Made by a program: the position numbers and the translations under genes. Positions 35,200 to 44,682 of a DNA stretch of 64,000 bases are shown here, piece after piece. Numbering within the stretch: the stretch's first letter is position 1; every line of letters starts with the position of its first letter. The notes beneath the pieces were generated by a model. The model did not search any database and was not told the DNA's origin. It saw only the letters and a list, made by a program, of their open reading frames with translations. Source of the DNA: Pseudoxanthomonas sp. F37 (GTDB taxonomy: Bacteria > Pseudomonadota > Gammaproteobacteria > Xanthomonadales > Xanthomonadaceae); contig NZ_CP095187.1 in the NCBI RefSeq assembly GCF_022965755.1, positions 3,819,001-3,883,000 of the forward strand. Reading direction: 5' to 3'.

Positions 35200-35919
35200 A
35201 TGTCGGTTTCCCCCTCGTATGCCCTGCCGCTTCCGCGCCGCGGAAGCTCGCGCCTGCTGCTCGCCTCACTGCCGTTGTTGCTGCTCGCCTGGTGGGGCGC
35301 GCGGCAGATCGACCTGCACTGGGCGGGTTGGCTGTTCCAATGGGAAGGCGGAGCGTGGGCGCTGAAGCGGAGCGTGCTGCTGGAAGGCGTGCTGCATCGG
35401 GGTGGTCGCCTGCTGAGCCAGGTCGCCTGGACCGGCGTGCTGGTGGCCACCCTGTGGCGCTGGCGCTCGCCCTCCGCCCCGTGGACGCGGCCCGCGGCGC
35501 GCCTGCTGCTGGCCGTCTTCGCGTCCATCGCCTGCGTGGCCGTGCTGAAGTCGCTGACCCACATGGACTGCCCCTGGGATCTGGCCGGACTGGGCGGGCA
35601 GCGGCCCTTCATCGACCTGTTCGAAGCGCGTCCCGCCACCCTGGGACCGGCCGCATGCTTCCCCGCGGCGCATGCCGCGGGCGGCTTCGCGTGGGTGGCG
35701 CTGTACTTCTTCTTCCGGCAGGTGGCGCCCCGCTGGCGCCATGCGGGCCTGGGCATCGGCCTGCTTGCCGGCCTGGTGTTCGGGCTGGCGCAGCAGCTTC
35801 GCGGCGCGCACTTCCTCTCGCACGACATCGCCAGCCTGGCGGTCTGCTGGGGCGTGGCGTGCGCGGTCGAGGCCTGTTTCGGTCACGCGGCCCCGATGCC
35901 GACGGAGCCGCGCGCATGA
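35200..35919 (+). CDS. PAP2-family membrane phosphatase
   Basis: A 239-residue inner-membrane phosphatase with about five to six helices. The PAP2 motifs are KSLTHMDCPWDL (the usual KX6RP with Cys in place of Arg), FPAAHAAGG (usual PSGH, with its catalytic His) and RGAHFLSHD (usual SR-X5-H-X3-D, with the nucleophile His). In this gene context lipid A 1- or 4'-phosphate, or undecaprenyl pyrophosphate, is the likely substrate, which would cut negative charge or supply carrier lipid. The stop overlaps eptA by ATGA, so the two are translated together. Confidence 0.85.
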   Translation: MSVSPSYALPLPRRGSSRLLLASLPLLLLAWWGARQIDLHWAGWLFQWEGGAWALKRSVLLEGVLHRGGRLLSQVAWTGVLVATLWRWRSPSAPWTRPAARLLLAVFASIACVAVLKSLTHMDCPWDLAGLGGQRPFIDLFEARPATLGPAACFPAAHAAGGFAWVALYFFFRQVAPRWRHAGLGIGLLAGLVFGLAQQLRGAHFLSHDIASLAVCWGVACAVEACFGHAAPMPTEPRA

Positions 35920-37583
35920 GCACCACCGCCCTGCACGATTCGCCGTTCGTCCGTACCTGGCAGCGCGTGCGCGGCCTGCTCCTGGCGCGCCCGCGGATGG
36001 GCACCGAGACGCTGATCGTCGGCGCATGCCTGTACTTCAGCCTGTTCGCCAATGGCGTGTTCTGGCGGGCGGCCGCACCACAACCGCTGGCGCAATGGCA
36101 ATGGACGCTGTCGCTGTTCCTGCTGGTCACCGCGGCCAACGGCGTGTGGCTGACGCTGCTGGTGTGGCGCCGCACCGCCCGCGTGGCGCTGTCGCTGCTG
36201 GTGGTGACGTCCGCGCTGGCCGGCCACTACATGGCGGCCTACGGGATCTACATCGATGCCGACATGGTGCGCAACGTGCTGCACACCGACTGGCGCGAGG
36301 CCAGCGAGCTGGCCGGCGTCGACGCGCTGTTGCCGCTGCTGGCCACGCTGCCCGCACTGGTGGTGATCTGGCGCGTCCGGCTTCGGCAACGCACATGGAA
36401 GCGCACGCTGTCCCTGCGCCTCGCCCTGCTGGCCGGCATGGTCGGCACCGCCGTGCTGGGCGTACTGCCGGTGACCCAGCCGCTGACCGCCTTCCTGCGC
36501 AACCAGCGCGAAGTGCGCTACCTGGTTACGCCGGCCAATGTGCTGGTCTCGCTGGCGAAGGTGGTCAGCGAAGAACCGCCTGGACGGGCGCGGGCGCAAC
36601 GGCCGATCGGCGAGGATGCCGTGCAGTCGCCGGCGGCCACCATGCGCCGGCCGCGCCTGCTGGTGCTGGTGGTGGGCGAAACGGCCCGCGCCGCGAACTG
36701 GGGCCTCAACGGCTATGCGAGGCAGACCACCCCCGAGCTCGCGCGGCGCGGGGTGCTGAACTTTCCCCACGTCACCGCCTGCGGCAGCAGCACGGAGGTC
36801 TCGCTGCCGTGCATGTTCTCGCCGTACGGGCGCGCGCACTACGACGAGCAGGCCATCCGCGGACACCAGTCGGTGCTGCACGTCCTGCAGCGCGCGGGCG
36901 TGGCCACGCTGTGGCGCGACAACCAGTCCGGCTGCAAGGGCGTGTGCTCGGGGCTGCCGGTGGAGGACATGCGCGCGCGCCAGGACGCGGCCCTGTGCGA
37001 TGGCGTGCGCTGCCATGACGGAATCCTGCTGGACGGATTGGCCGATGCCGCCCGCCGCCACGCGGGCGACCAGGTGATCGTCCTGCACATGCTGGGCAAC
37101 CATGGCCCGACCTACTTCGAACGCTATCCGCCCGCATTCCGCCGGTTCGCCCCGGTCTGCGAATCCTCGGACCTGGGGCGCTGCAGCCGGGAACAGATCG
37201 TCAACGCCTACGACAACGCCCTGGGCTACACGGACCACGTCCTGGCCACGGCCATCGACACGCTGGCCACCCTGCCCGGCTACGACACGGCCCTGTTGTA
37301 CGTCTCGGACCACGGGGAATCGCTGGGCGAGAAGGGCCTGTACCTGCACGGCATGCCGTATTCGATCGCGCCCCGTGAACAGCTGGAGGTGCCGATGGTG
37401 GCCTGGTTCTCGGACGGCTGGCGCGCGTCCACCCGGCTGGACGCGCGCTGCCTGCGACGGGTGGCCGCCGCCCCCCACAGCCACGACGACCTGTTCCATA
37501 CGCTGCTGGGACTGGCCGACGTGCGGACCTCGCTGTACCAGCCGGACCACGACATTTTCCTGACCTGCCGGGCGGGACAATAA
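35916..37583 (+). CDS. eptA: phosphoethanolamine-lipid A transferase
   Basis: A 555-residue enzyme of the EptA/MCR family that moves phosphoethanolamine from phosphatidylethanolamine onto lipid A phosphates, giving polymyxin tolerance. Residues 1-185 carry five transmembrane helices (LIVGACLYFSLFANGVFW and onward). The periplasmic sulfatase-like domain has the metal-binding Glu in VVGETARAANWGLNGYARQT, nucleophile Thr in ACGSSTEVSLPCMFS, and the later VLHMLGNHGPTY and YVSDHGESLGEKGLYLHG zinc-binding motifs. Many Cys pairs match the family disulfides. It is in a cluster with a two-component system, as pmrC is. Confidence 0.95.
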   Translation: MSTTALHDSPFVRTWQRVRGLLLARPRMGTETLIVGACLYFSLFANGVFWRAAAPQPLAQWQWTLSLFLLVTAANGVWLTLLVWRRTARVALSLLVVTSALAGHYMAAYGIYIDADMVRNVLHTDWREASELAGVDALLPLLATLPALVVIWRVRLRQRTWKRTLSLRLALLAGMVGTAVLGVLPVTQPLTAFLRNQREVRYLVTPANVLVSLAKVVSEEPPGRARAQRPIGEDAVQSPAATMRRPRLLVLVVGETARAANWGLNGYARQTTPELARRGVLNFPHVTACGSSTEVSLPCMFSPYGRAHYDEQAIRGHQSVLHVLQRAGVATLWRDNQSGCKGVCSGLPVEDMRARQDAALCDGVRCHDGILLDGLADAARRHAGDQVIVLHMLGNHGPTYFERYPPAFRRFAPVCESSDLGRCSREQIVNAYDNALGYTDHVLATAIDTLATLPGYDTALLYVSDHGESLGEKGLYLHGMPYSIAPREQLEVPMVAWFSDGWRASTRLDARCLRRVAAAPHSHDDLFHTLLGLADVRTSLYQPDHDIFLTCRAGQ

Positions 37584-37607
37584 TCGGCTGTCCCCGCGAG
37601 GTCTGCC

Positions 37608-38342
37608 ATGACGGCCCTTTCCATCGTGATCCCGGTGTTCAACGAGCGCGGCAACATCGGCCCGCTGGTGCATGAGGTGGTGCAGCACCTGCGGGGGCGC
37701 ATTCCGTTCGACATCGTCTGCGTCGACGACCAGTCCCAGGACGACACCCGCGACGTGCTGACCGCGCTGAAGGCGGAAGTGCCGGAGCTGCGCGTGCTGG
37801 TGCACCAGCGCCGCAGCGGGCAGAGCACCGCCATCCGCACCGGCGTGAAGCATGCCCTGTCGCCCTGGATCGCCACGCTGGACGGCGACGGCCAGAACGA
37901 TCCCGCCGACATTCCCAAGCTGCTGGCCGCGCGCGAGCAGGCCGATGCGCAGACCAAGCTGTTCGCCGGCTGGCGCGTGGACCGCAAGGACACCGCCAGC
38001 AAGCGCTGGGCCTCGCGCTGGGCCAACCGCATCCGCCAGCGCCTGCTGCGCGACGACACGCCGGACACCGGCTGCGGCATCAAGCTGTTCGAGCGTGCGG
38101 CCTTCCTGGACCTGCCCTACTTCGACCACATGCACCGCTACCTGCCGGCACTGATGCAGCGCGCGGGCTGGAAGACGGTCAGCGTGCCGGTCTCGCACCG
38201 GCCACGCGGTTCGGGCCAGTCCAAATACACCAACCTGGGACGCGCGCTGGTGGGCATCCGGGACCTGATGGGCGTGTCCTGGCTGATCCAGCGCAGCCAC
38301 GTCACCCCCGTCAGCGAGATCGGCACGGGGCGCAAGCCATGA
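37608..38342 (+). CDS. family 2 glycosyltransferase (DPM1/ArnC-like)
   Basis: A 244-residue GT-A glycosyltransferase. It starts with LSIVIPVFNERGNIGPL. The first Asp region is IVCVDDQSQDDT, the DxD-type site is ATLDGDGQNDPADIP, and SHRPRGSGQSKYTN is typical of polyprenyl-phosphate glycosyltransferases. No C-terminal transmembrane pair is present (unlike ArnC), so it is a short, peripheral form. It likely charges undecaprenyl phosphate with a sugar used by the ArnT-like enzyme. It overlaps the next gene by four bases (ATGA). Confidence 0.87.
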   Translation: MTALSIVIPVFNERGNIGPLVHEVVQHLRGRIPFDIVCVDDQSQDDTRDVLTALKAEVPELRVLVHQRRSGQSTAIRTGVKHALSPWIATLDGDGQNDPADIPKLLAAREQADAQTKLFAGWRVDRKDTASKRWASRWANRIRQRLLRDDTPDTGCGIKLFERAAFLDLPYFDHMHRYLPALMQRAGWKTVSVPVSHRPRGSGQSKYTNLGRALVGIRDLMGVSWLIQRSHVTPVSEIGTGRKP

Positions 38343-38677
38343 GCGTGATGAACCAGGAAATCGTCTGGCTGGGCTGGACCGGCCTGCACATGACGCCATG
38401 GAAACTGATCGGCCTGACCGGCGCGGCGATGTTCGGCGGCCGCTGGCTGGTGCAGTTCGTCGCCTCGCGGCGCGCGCGCCGTCCGGTGATCCCGCGCGTG
38501 TTCTGGTACATGAGCCTGGCGGGCAGCCTGATGGCGCTGAGCTACTTCCTGTTCTCGTCCAAGCAGGACGCGGTGGGCGTGCTGCAGAACCTGCTGCCGG
38601 CGTTCACCGCCGCCTACAGCCTGTACCTGGACATCCGCCATTCGCGCCGGCAGCGCGAAGCGGGAACCGGGCGCTGA
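38339..38677 (+). CDS. LAB_N (lipid-A-disaccharide synthase N-terminal-like) membrane protein
   Basis: A 112-residue protein with three helices. TPWKLIGLTGAAMFGGRWLVQFVASRRARR followed by PVIPRVFWYMSLAGSL fits the LAB_N domain, which appears alone next to lipid-modifying glycosyltransferases. The role is unknown. Some homologues are thought to aid lipid-linked sugar handling. It ends at 38677, immediately before the stop codon of the convergent gene, leaving no intergenic base. Confidence 0.85.
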   Translation: MSVMNQEIVWLGWTGLHMTPWKLIGLTGAAMFGGRWLVQFVASRRARRPVIPRVFWYMSLAGSLMALSYFLFSSKQDAVGVLQNLLPAFTAAYSLYLDIRHSRRQREAGTGR

Positions 38678-39955
38678 TCAACTGCGATTGGGCGTCAGCT
38701 TCAGAAGACGCCCGCCGCCACCGTCCTCGAGCAGCCACAGTGCGCCGTCGGGTCCCTGCTCGACCTCGCGGATGCGCCGCCCCATCGGATAGCGCCGCGC
38801 CTCGCGCGCCTGCGTGCCGTCGAATTCGATCTCGATCAGCGCCTGCGATGCCAGGCCGCCGATGAAGCCCCGGCCGCGATACCACGGGAACAGGTGGCCC
38901 GAGTAGATGACCAAACCCGCCGGTGCGATCACCGGCGTCCACCAGGCTTCCGGCGCATTGAATTCCGGGCGCGTGGCATGGTCGGGAATCGGCGTGCCGT
39001 CGTAATGGTCGCCGTTGGAGACGACCGGCCAGCCGTAGTTGCTGCCGCGCTCGATCAGGTTCAGTTCGTCGCCGCCGGCGGGGCCCATCTCGTGCGTCCA
39101 CAGCCGTCCGGCATTGTCGAACGCGATGCCCAGCAGGTTGCGGTGGCCCAGCGTCCACACCTGCGCCGCGATACCGCCCTGTGCGGCGAACGGATTGTCG
39201 GGCGGCACGCTGCCGTCGTCGTTCAGGCGGATAAGCTTGCCGAGTGCGGACTGCAGGTCCTGCGCCGGCGTCATCGCCTGGCGGTCGCTGGAGGTGATCC
39301 ACAGCTTGCCGTCCGCACCGAAGGCGAGGCGGTGGCCGTAATGGCCTTCGCCATTGACCTTGGGCAGCTGCCGCCAGATGACCTGCAGGTCGGACAGGCT
39401 GCCGCCGTTTCCGCTGGCGTCCAGCGTCAGCACGGCGCGCGCCACCGCCGCGCCGCGCGTGCTGCCGCTGCCGGCTTCGGCATAGCTCAGGTAGACCCGC
39501 CGGTTGTCGGCAAAGCGCGGATGCAGCAGCACGTCGCCGAGCCCACCCTGGCCACCATAGGCCACGGCCGGCACGCCGGTGACCTGGCCCACCTGGCCGG
39601 TGGCCACGTTCGCCAGCCGCAGGGTGCCGCCCTTCTCGGTCACCAGCAGACGGCCATCGGGCAGGAAGGTCATCGCCCACGGCTCATCGAACGCGGCGAC
39701 GGGCGTGCTGGTGAACGGCGGGTCCGGCACGACGCGGGGTGGCGACATGCCGCCTGCGATGCGCGGCGCGCCCGCTGCCGGCGAGAGCGGAGCGGGCGCC
39801 GTCGGCGCGTCGTTGCGCACTGCCGGCATCGCATCCGCATGCGCGGCGCGCCCGGCGCCGGACGCCAGTACCACCCGCGCCCCCTTCTCATCGACGGTCG
39901 CGCGCTGGCATGCCGCCACGCAGACAACACAGACAAGCAGCAGCGCCATCTTCAT
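38678..39955 (-). CDS. PQQ-dependent aldose sugar dehydrogenase-like lipoprotein
   Basis: A 425-residue exported protein. The lipobox is CVAAC at residues 12-16 after [12 protein letters not shown] low-complexity linker precedes a six-bladed beta-propeller of the soluble glucose/aldose sugar dehydrogenase family (PF07995): [60 protein letters not shown] and [27 protein letters not shown] and the catalytic His region fit the PQQ site. It oxidises aldose sugars in the periplasm with PQQ. The start at 39955 has GGAG eight bases upstream. Confidence 0.88.
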   Translation of the reverse strand: MKMALLLVCVVCVAACQRATVDEKGARVVLASGAGRAAHADAMPAVRNDAPTAPAPLSPAAGAPRIAGGMSPPRVVPDPPFTSTPVAAFDEPWAMTFLPDGRLLVTEKGGTLRLANVATGQVGQVTGVPAVAYGGQGGLGDVLLHPRFADNRRVYLSYAEAGSGSTRGAAVARAVLTLDASGNGGSLSDLQVIWRQLPKVNGEGHYGHRLAFGADGKLWITSSDRQAMTPAQDLQSALGKLIRLNDDGSVPPDNPFAAQGGIAAQVWTLGHRNLLGIAFDNAGRLWTHEMGPAGGDELNLIERGSNYGWPVVSNGDHYDGTPIPDHATRPEFNAPEAWWTPVIAPAGLVIYSGHLFPWYRGRGFIGGLASQALIEIEFDGTQAREARRYPMGRRIREVEQGPDGALWLLEDGGGGRLLKLTPNRS

Positions 39956-40028
39956 GCGGGCAGCTCCGACGGGGGTGCCGTCGTTGTACGCCGGGCCGGC
40001 GAAGAAAAGCGTGACGGCCACCGGACCT

Positions 40029-41099
40029 TCAAACCTTCAGATGCCAGCCCCGCCGGTCCATCGCCCACACGACCAGCCACCACGCGCCGACGAACGACAG
40101 CGCGAACGCCAGGGACGACACGTGGGGGCCGAAGCGCGGCGTGATCCAGCCGGCGAATGCATGCCGGTACAGCGGCTGCATCCAGCCGAGCCCGAGCAAC
40201 AGGTAGGTCGTGGCCGCCGCGCCCACGTAGGCGGCAATGGCGTTCGTGCCGAAACGTCGGCCCAGGGCAGGCCATCCGAGCCGGTCGACCAGCACATGCG
40301 CCAGTGCGAGCGCCAGCGACGCGCAGCCGGCGGCGAACACCGCATAGGACGACGTCCACAGCGCCTTGTTCAACGGAAACACCGCGCTCCATGCCAGGCC
40401 GGCGGCCACGGCCGCGGCGCCGGACAGCACCATGGCCCTGAGCGCGCCTGCGCGCAACCACGCGCCCACGCGCGCGCCGAGCAGCGTGGTGGCGATGGCG
40501 GGCCATGTGCTCAGCAGGCCCTCGGGATCCTGGCCGCGCGCGAGCGTGGCATCCCACTGGTAAAGCCACGGCGCGAACAGGGCCGTATCCACCCGCGCGG
40601 GCAGGTTCGTGTAGGGGGCGTAGCCGAACGGCGCCAGCAGCGCCCAGTAGCCCAGCAGGATCGCGCCGATCAGCGCCCACTGCATGCGCGGCTTCGCGTA
40701 CAGCGCCAGCAGCCCCGCGACGGCGAAGCACACACCGATCCGCTGCAGCACGCCCCAGGGCCGGACATGCGGCCGGTCCAGCAGCAGGTAGGCCAGCAGG
40801 TGCAGTGCCAGGCCCAGCGCGACGATCTTCACCGCGCGCCACAGCAGCGCCCGCACCAGCGCCGCGCGCGGCCCGCCCGCCTCCGCGCGGGGGACGACCC
40901 CCAGCGAGATCGAGACGCCGACGATGAAGAGGAAGAACGGGAACACCAGGTCGGTCGGCGTGACGCCGTGCCACTCCGCATGCAGCAGGGGCGCGTACAC
41001 GTGCGACCAGTCGCCGGGCGTGTTGACCAGCAGCATCGCCGCCACCGTCAGGCCGCGCAGCGCGTCGACGGAGGCGAACCGGACCGGCGCGGCGCTCAT
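40029..41099 (-). CDS. nagX: NagX-like acyltransferase membrane protein (DUF5009)
   Basis: A 356-residue multi-helix protein of the HGSNAT/NagX type. [19 protein letters not shown] and [25 protein letters not shown] are the family signature, with His in the first and second loops. About ten helices follow. NagX in GlcNAc loci is proposed to handle or acetylate amino sugars at the inner membrane, and its exact reaction is unproven. It starts 10 bp downstream of nagA and is the last gene of the minus-strand nag operon. Confidence 0.88.
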   Translation of the reverse strand: MSAAPVRFASVDALRGLTVAAMLLVNTPGDWSHVYAPLLHAEWHGVTPTDLVFPFFLFIVGVSISLGVVPRAEAGGPRAALVRALLWRAVKIVALGLALHLLAYLLLDRPHVRPWGVLQRIGVCFAVAGLLALYAKPRMQWALIGAILLGYWALLAPFGYAPYTNLPARVDTALFAPWLYQWDATLARGQDPEGLLSTWPAIATTLLGARVGAWLRAGALRAMVLSGAAAVAAGLAWSAVFPLNKALWTSSYAVFAAGCASLALALAHVLVDRLGWPALGRRFGTNAIAAYVGAAATTYLLLGLGWMQPLYRHAFAGWITPRFGPHVSSLAFALSFVGAWWLVVWAMDRRGWHLKV

Positions 41100-41109
41100 G
41101 CGCGCGCGC

Positions 41110-42255
41110 TCAGGCGCCGCCGATCCAGGTGCCGACCACCTGCAGGTCCTCGTCCAGCGCCACCAGGTCGGCCTGGTAGCCGGGCGCGATGCCACCGTGC
41201 GTGGCCCCCAGGCCGAGCAGATCGGCGGGATAGGTGGACGCCATGCGTGCCGCTTCCTCCAGCGGCACGTCCAGCAGCGTTACGCAGTTGCGCACGGCGG
41301 TGGCCATGTCCAGCGCGGAGCCGGCCAGCGATCCGGCCGCGTTGCGCACCACGCCATCGACGGCCGTGATGGTCTGGCCATAGAGATCGAACGACGGATC
41401 GTCCGAGCCGACCATCGGCATCGCATCGGTCACCAGGAACACCTTGCCACGCGGCTTGGCCGACAGCGCCACCCGCAGGCTGGCCGGGTGCACGTGCACG
41501 CCATCGACGATCACCCCGCACCAGCACCCGTCGTCTTCCAGCGCCGCGCCCACCGCGCCGGGCTGGCGGCCCTGCAACGGCGACATCGCGTTGTAGAGAT
41601 GGGTGAAACCCGACACGCCCGCCTCGATGCCGGCGCGGATCTGCTCGTAACTGCCCGCGGTATGTCCCGCGAACACGATGGCGCCGCGCGCGGCCATCGC
41701 GCGGATGGTGTCGCCCGGCACCTGCTCCGGCGCCAGCGTCAGCAGAGTCACCCCGTTGTCCAGCGAGGTCGCCATCGCGATTTCGTCCGCCCCCGGCACG
41801 CGGAACTTGGACGCATCATGCGTGCCCTTGCGCGCGGGCGCGATGTACGGGCCTTCCAGATGGATGCCCAGCACGCCCGGCACGCCCTGCGCGATGGCCT
41901 CGCGCGTGGCCGCGATCGCACGCGCCATCACCTCGGCATCGTCGCTGATCAGCGTGGGCAGCAGGCCGGTGGTGCCGTAGCGCCGGTGCGCCCGGGCGAT
42001 GGTACGGATGGCGTCCACGCTGGTGTCGTTGTTGAACAGCGCACCGCCGCCCCCGTTGACCTGCACGTCGATGAAGCCGGGCAGCAACGTCGCGCCGCGA
42101 AGGTCGTGGCGGACCGCATCCGCGGGAATGGCATCGTCCGCGACCAGGTCGGCGATGCGGCCATCCTGCATCAACACCGCCAGGCCTTCGACGAACCCGT
42201 CCGGCGTCAGTACACGGGCATTGCACAGGGCGGTGGCGGTGCGCATCGCGTTCAT
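41110..42255 (-). CDS. nagA: N-acetylglucosamine-6-phosphate deacetylase
   Basis: A 381-residue amidohydrolase that removes acetate from GlcNAc-6-phosphate. Motifs: LLPGFIDVQVNGGGG, GIHLEGPYIAPARKGTHD with the metal-binding Glu, FAGHTAGSYEQI with metal His, FTHLYNAMSPLQGR, and LVTDAMPM with catalytic Asp. The start overlaps the nagB-II stop (ATGA), which fixes it. An unusual run of WCGVIVDGVHVHPAS carries the substrate-binding His. It acts between the glucokinase-like kinase and NagB-II. Confidence 0.96.
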   Translation of the reverse strand: MNAMRTATALCNARVLTPDGFVEGLAVLMQDGRIADLVADDAIPADAVRHDLRGATLLPGFIDVQVNGGGGALFNNDTSVDAIRTIARAHRRYGTTGLLPTLISDDAEVMARAIAATREAIAQGVPGVLGIHLEGPYIAPARKGTHDASKFRVPGADEIAMATSLDNGVTLLTLAPEQVPGDTIRAMAARGAIVFAGHTAGSYEQIRAGIEAGVSGFTHLYNAMSPLQGRQPGAVGAALEDDGCWCGVIVDGVHVHPASLRVALSAKPRGKVFLVTDAMPMVGSDDPSFDLYGQTITAVDGVVRNAAGSLAGSALDMATAVRNCVTLLDVPLEEAARMASTYPADLLGLGATHGGIAPGYQADLVALDEDLQVVGTWIGGA

Positions 42256-43289
42256 ACCGTTTCGGTGACCTTGTTGAGATGCGGCGGCACGTCGGGATTG
42301 TGGCCGCGCCGCAATGCCAGCGCATTGATCGCGCGATAGAAGCTCTGGATGGTCAGCAGCGGCGCGCAGGCCGGATGCGGCGCTTCGGCCAGCGGCAGAT
42401 CGCCCTGGCGCGAGGCCACCCACACCTGCGCACCGCGGCCGCGGAACTCCTGCGCCAGCGCCAGCGTGCCGGCTTCGGTCTCGTCCGGCTGGGCGAAGCA
42501 CAGCACGGGGAAGCCCGGACCGACCAGCGCCATCGGTCCATGCTTCACTTCCGCCGAGCTGTAGGCCTCGGCGTGCAGGCCGCAGGTTTCCTTGAACTTC
42601 AGCGCCGCCTCCTGCGCGGCGGCCAGGCCCAGGCCGCGCCCCAGCACGAACAGGTTGTGCGCGCCGACCAGCCCTTGGGTCAGCGCCGACCAGTCCGCCT
42701 GCCAGGCGCGCCGCAGCGCGTCGGGCAGCGCGTCGGCCGCGGCATGCAACGGCGCCTCGTCCTTCCAGTGCGCGGCCAGGTGCAGGATCGCCGCGAGCGA
42801 ACCGAGATAGCTCTTGGTCGCCGCCACGCTGCGCTCGGGACCGGCGCGCAGGGGCAGCACGGTATCGGCCAGCAGCGCCAGCGGCGAATCCTCCACGTTG
42901 ACCAGCGCCACCACGCGCGCGCCGGCCTGCTTGGCCTGCGTCGCATTGCGCAGCAGGTCCGGGCTCTTGCCCGACTGCGAGATCACCACGTACAGCGCAT
43001 CGGCCAACCGCTGCTTCGCTTCGTACACCGAGCCCACCGACGGCGAGGCCGATGCGGTGACCACGCCGAGCTGCGTCTCGAACAGGTACTTCGCGTAGGT
43101 GGCGGCGTGGTCCGAACTGCCGCGCGCGCAGGTCACGACGAACGGCGGCGGATTGCGCCGCAGGTCGTCGGCCAGCGCCTTCACGGTGGCGGCGTTGCGC
43201 GCGAACTGGTCGGCGACGATGTCGGCGGCCTGGGCCGCCTCCTGGTGCATCAGCGTGTCGGAAGGTGCGGGCAGCGGGGTGTCGGTCAT
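42252..43289 (-). CDS. nagB-II: glucosamine-6-phosphate deaminase NagB-II (SIS-domain type)
   Basis: A 345-residue protein with two SIS sugar-isomerase domains, similar to the C-terminal half of GlmS and to AgaS. ARGSSDHAATYAKYLFE starts the first domain, VISQSGKSPDLL is its phosphate-binding loop, and GRGLGLAAAQEAALKFKET starts the second. No glutaminase domain is present, so it deaminates GlcN6P to fructose-6-phosphate in place of NagB, as shown for NagB-II in Shewanella. It overlaps lacI at one end and nagA at the other by four bases each. Confidence 0.94.
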   Translation of the reverse strand: MTDTPLPAPSDTLMHQEAAQAADIVADQFARNAATVKALADDLRRNPPPFVVTCARGSSDHAATYAKYLFETQLGVVTASASPSVGSVYEAKQRLADALYVVISQSGKSPDLLRNATQAKQAGARVVALVNVEDSPLALLADTVLPLRAGPERSVAATKSYLGSLAAILHLAAHWKDEAPLHAAADALPDALRRAWQADWSALTQGLVGAHNLFVLGRGLGLAAAQEAALKFKETCGLHAEAYSSAEVKHGPMALVGPGFPVLCFAQPDETEAGTLALAQEFRGRGAQVWVASRQGDLPLAEAPHPACAPLLTIQSFYRAINALALRRGHNPDVPPHLNKVTETV

Positions 43290-44368
43290 GGCGAGAGGGG
43301 TTCGGGGCGGTCCGCGCGTGGACGGACCGGCGCGGTGGAACCGCGCACCACCAGCTGCGGCACGAAGCCCTGGTTGTGCACGGCGGTGGGATGGTCGTCG
43401 TAGGCGTCCTGGCGCAGGCCGGCGATCAGCAGGCGGGCGGCCTGCTTGGCGATGTCCTGCGTGGCCTGCTTGGCCGTGGTCAGCGGCGGCCACGACTGCT
43501 TGGAAAAGGGACTGTCCTCGAAGCCTGCGATGGACAGGTCGTAGGGCACGTTCATGCCGGCGGACTTGGCCGCCGCCAGCACGCCGGCGGCGATTTCGTC
43601 GTTGGAGCCGAAGATCGCGGTGGGCGGTTCGCGCAGCGCCAGCAGCCGGCGCGCGCCGCGGAAGCCGTCGTCGAAGGTGTAGTCGCCCGGCACGACCAGA
43701 TGCTTGTCGAGCGGGATGCCGTAGTCCTTCAGCGCCTTCTCGTAGCCGGCATAGCGCTCGGTGCTCGAACGGTGCGCCAGCCCGCCCCAGAGGAAGCCGA
43801 TGCGCTGGTGGCCCAGCTGGATCAGGTGTTCGGTGATCTCGTAGGCCGCATCGCGGTCGTCCACGTAGACGCAGGGCAGGCCGTCTTCCGGATCTTCGGT
43901 GGCCGCGATGATGCGCACCAGCTTCACTCCGCGCGCGGCCAGCGCGTTCACCAGCTCGGCGCGCTCGGACATCGGCGCGGTCAGCACCAGGCCGGCCAGG
44001 CGCGAGCGCTGGACGAATTCCACCAGTTCCTCGGCCAGCAGCGGCGAGGTGGAATCCACCGGGTGGATCTGCAGGCCGAAGCCGGTTTCCTTGCATGCGG
44101 CCAGCACGCCGTTCTGCACGCCGATGATGTGGTACGGGTTGGGGTTGTCGTACACCAAGCCGATCACGAACGGCGTGCCGCTGCGCAGGTTGCGCGCGGA
44201 CTGGTCCGGTTCGTAGTCCAGTTCGGCGATGGCGTGCAGCACGCGCGCGCGCGTGCCCTGCAGCACCGACGGCTCGTTGTTGATCACCCGGGACACGGTC
44301 TTCAGCGAGACCTTCGCGCGTTCGGCGACGTCCTTGATGGTGGGTCGGCGCATGGGCGTTTCCGTCAT
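43286..44368 (-). CDS. nagR: LacI-family repressor of the GlcNAc locus (NagR)
   Basis: A 360-residue LacI/GalR regulator. The HTH is TIKDVAERAKVSLKTVSRVINN at residues 10-31, followed by the hinge YEPDQSARNLRSGTP and a periplasmic-binding-like sugar domain (VYVDDRDAAYEITEHL, AIFGSNDEIAAGVL). It is expected to bind a GlcNAc metabolite and release nag genes. The perfect palindrome at 45096-45111 and an imperfect one at 44848-44863 are likely operators. The start at 44368 overlaps the upstream small gene (ATGA). Longer starts add a proline/arginine-rich stretch without homology. Confidence 0.92.
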   Translation of the reverse strand: MTETPMRRPTIKDVAERAKVSLKTVSRVINNEPSVLQGTRARVLHAIAELDYEPDQSARNLRSGTPFVIGLVYDNPNPYHIIGVQNGVLAACKETGFGLQIHPVDSTSPLLAEELVEFVQRSRLAGLVLTAPMSERAELVNALAARGVKLVRIIAATEDPEDGLPCVYVDDRDAAYEITEHLIQLGHQRIGFLWGGLAHRSSTERYAGYEKALKDYGIPLDKHLVVPGDYTFDDGFRGARRLLALREPPTAIFGSNDEIAAGVLAAAKSAGMNVPYDLSIAGFEDSPFSKQSWPPLTTAKQATQDIAKQAARLLIAGLRQDAYDDHPTAVHNQGFVPQLVVRGSTAPVRPRADRPEPLSP

Positions 44369-44682
44369 GGAGGCGAGTCCGCCATGATGCCGCGTTCCGG
44401 CACGGCCGTCGCTGGACCCGCCCGGCGCCCTGCCGGCACGCTGCGAAGGATGGCGGCCACCGTGTTGCGGAAGCCCGTTGGCGCGATGCGTCGTGCGCTG
44501 CCGTCGATCGGGCCCGCAATGCCCGCGCACGGGCGCACCGCGCCCTCCAGCAACGCCAGACCACCGCCGATCGCGCACAGCGCGGCCAGCGCACGGGGAT
44601 ACCAGCACTGGAGGGAGAACTCGCCGGACATCGCCGCCCCCACCCCCATCACGGCCAGGCCGATGATCAACCCGTTCTTCAT
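44365..44682 (-). CDS. small putative membrane protein, unknown function
   Basis: A 105-residue frame starting MKNGLIIGLAVMGVGAAMSG, with two hydrophobic segments (residues 4-17 and 30-46) and a polar tail. I do not recognise a family. Three things support it: the stop overlaps the nagR start by ATGA, the same coupling used by every other junction from nagR to nagA; codon third positions are strongly G/C as in real genes here; and the predicted helices look genuine. Against it, the competing frames are also open in this GC-rich DNA, and no strong Shine-Dalgarno precedes 44682. An upstream ATG at 44751 is an alternative start. Confidence 0.42.
   Translation of the reverse strand: MKNGLIIGLAVMGVGAAMSGEFSLQCWYPRALAALCAIGGGLALLEGAVRPCAGIAGPIDGSARRIAPTGFRNTVAAILRSVPAGRRAGPATAVPERGIMADSPP

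Noticed and set aside
34837..35269. Minus-strand frames overlapping the ArnT-like and PAP2 genes
   Set aside because: They are shadows without domain features and cross the 130-bp gap that holds the likely terminator.
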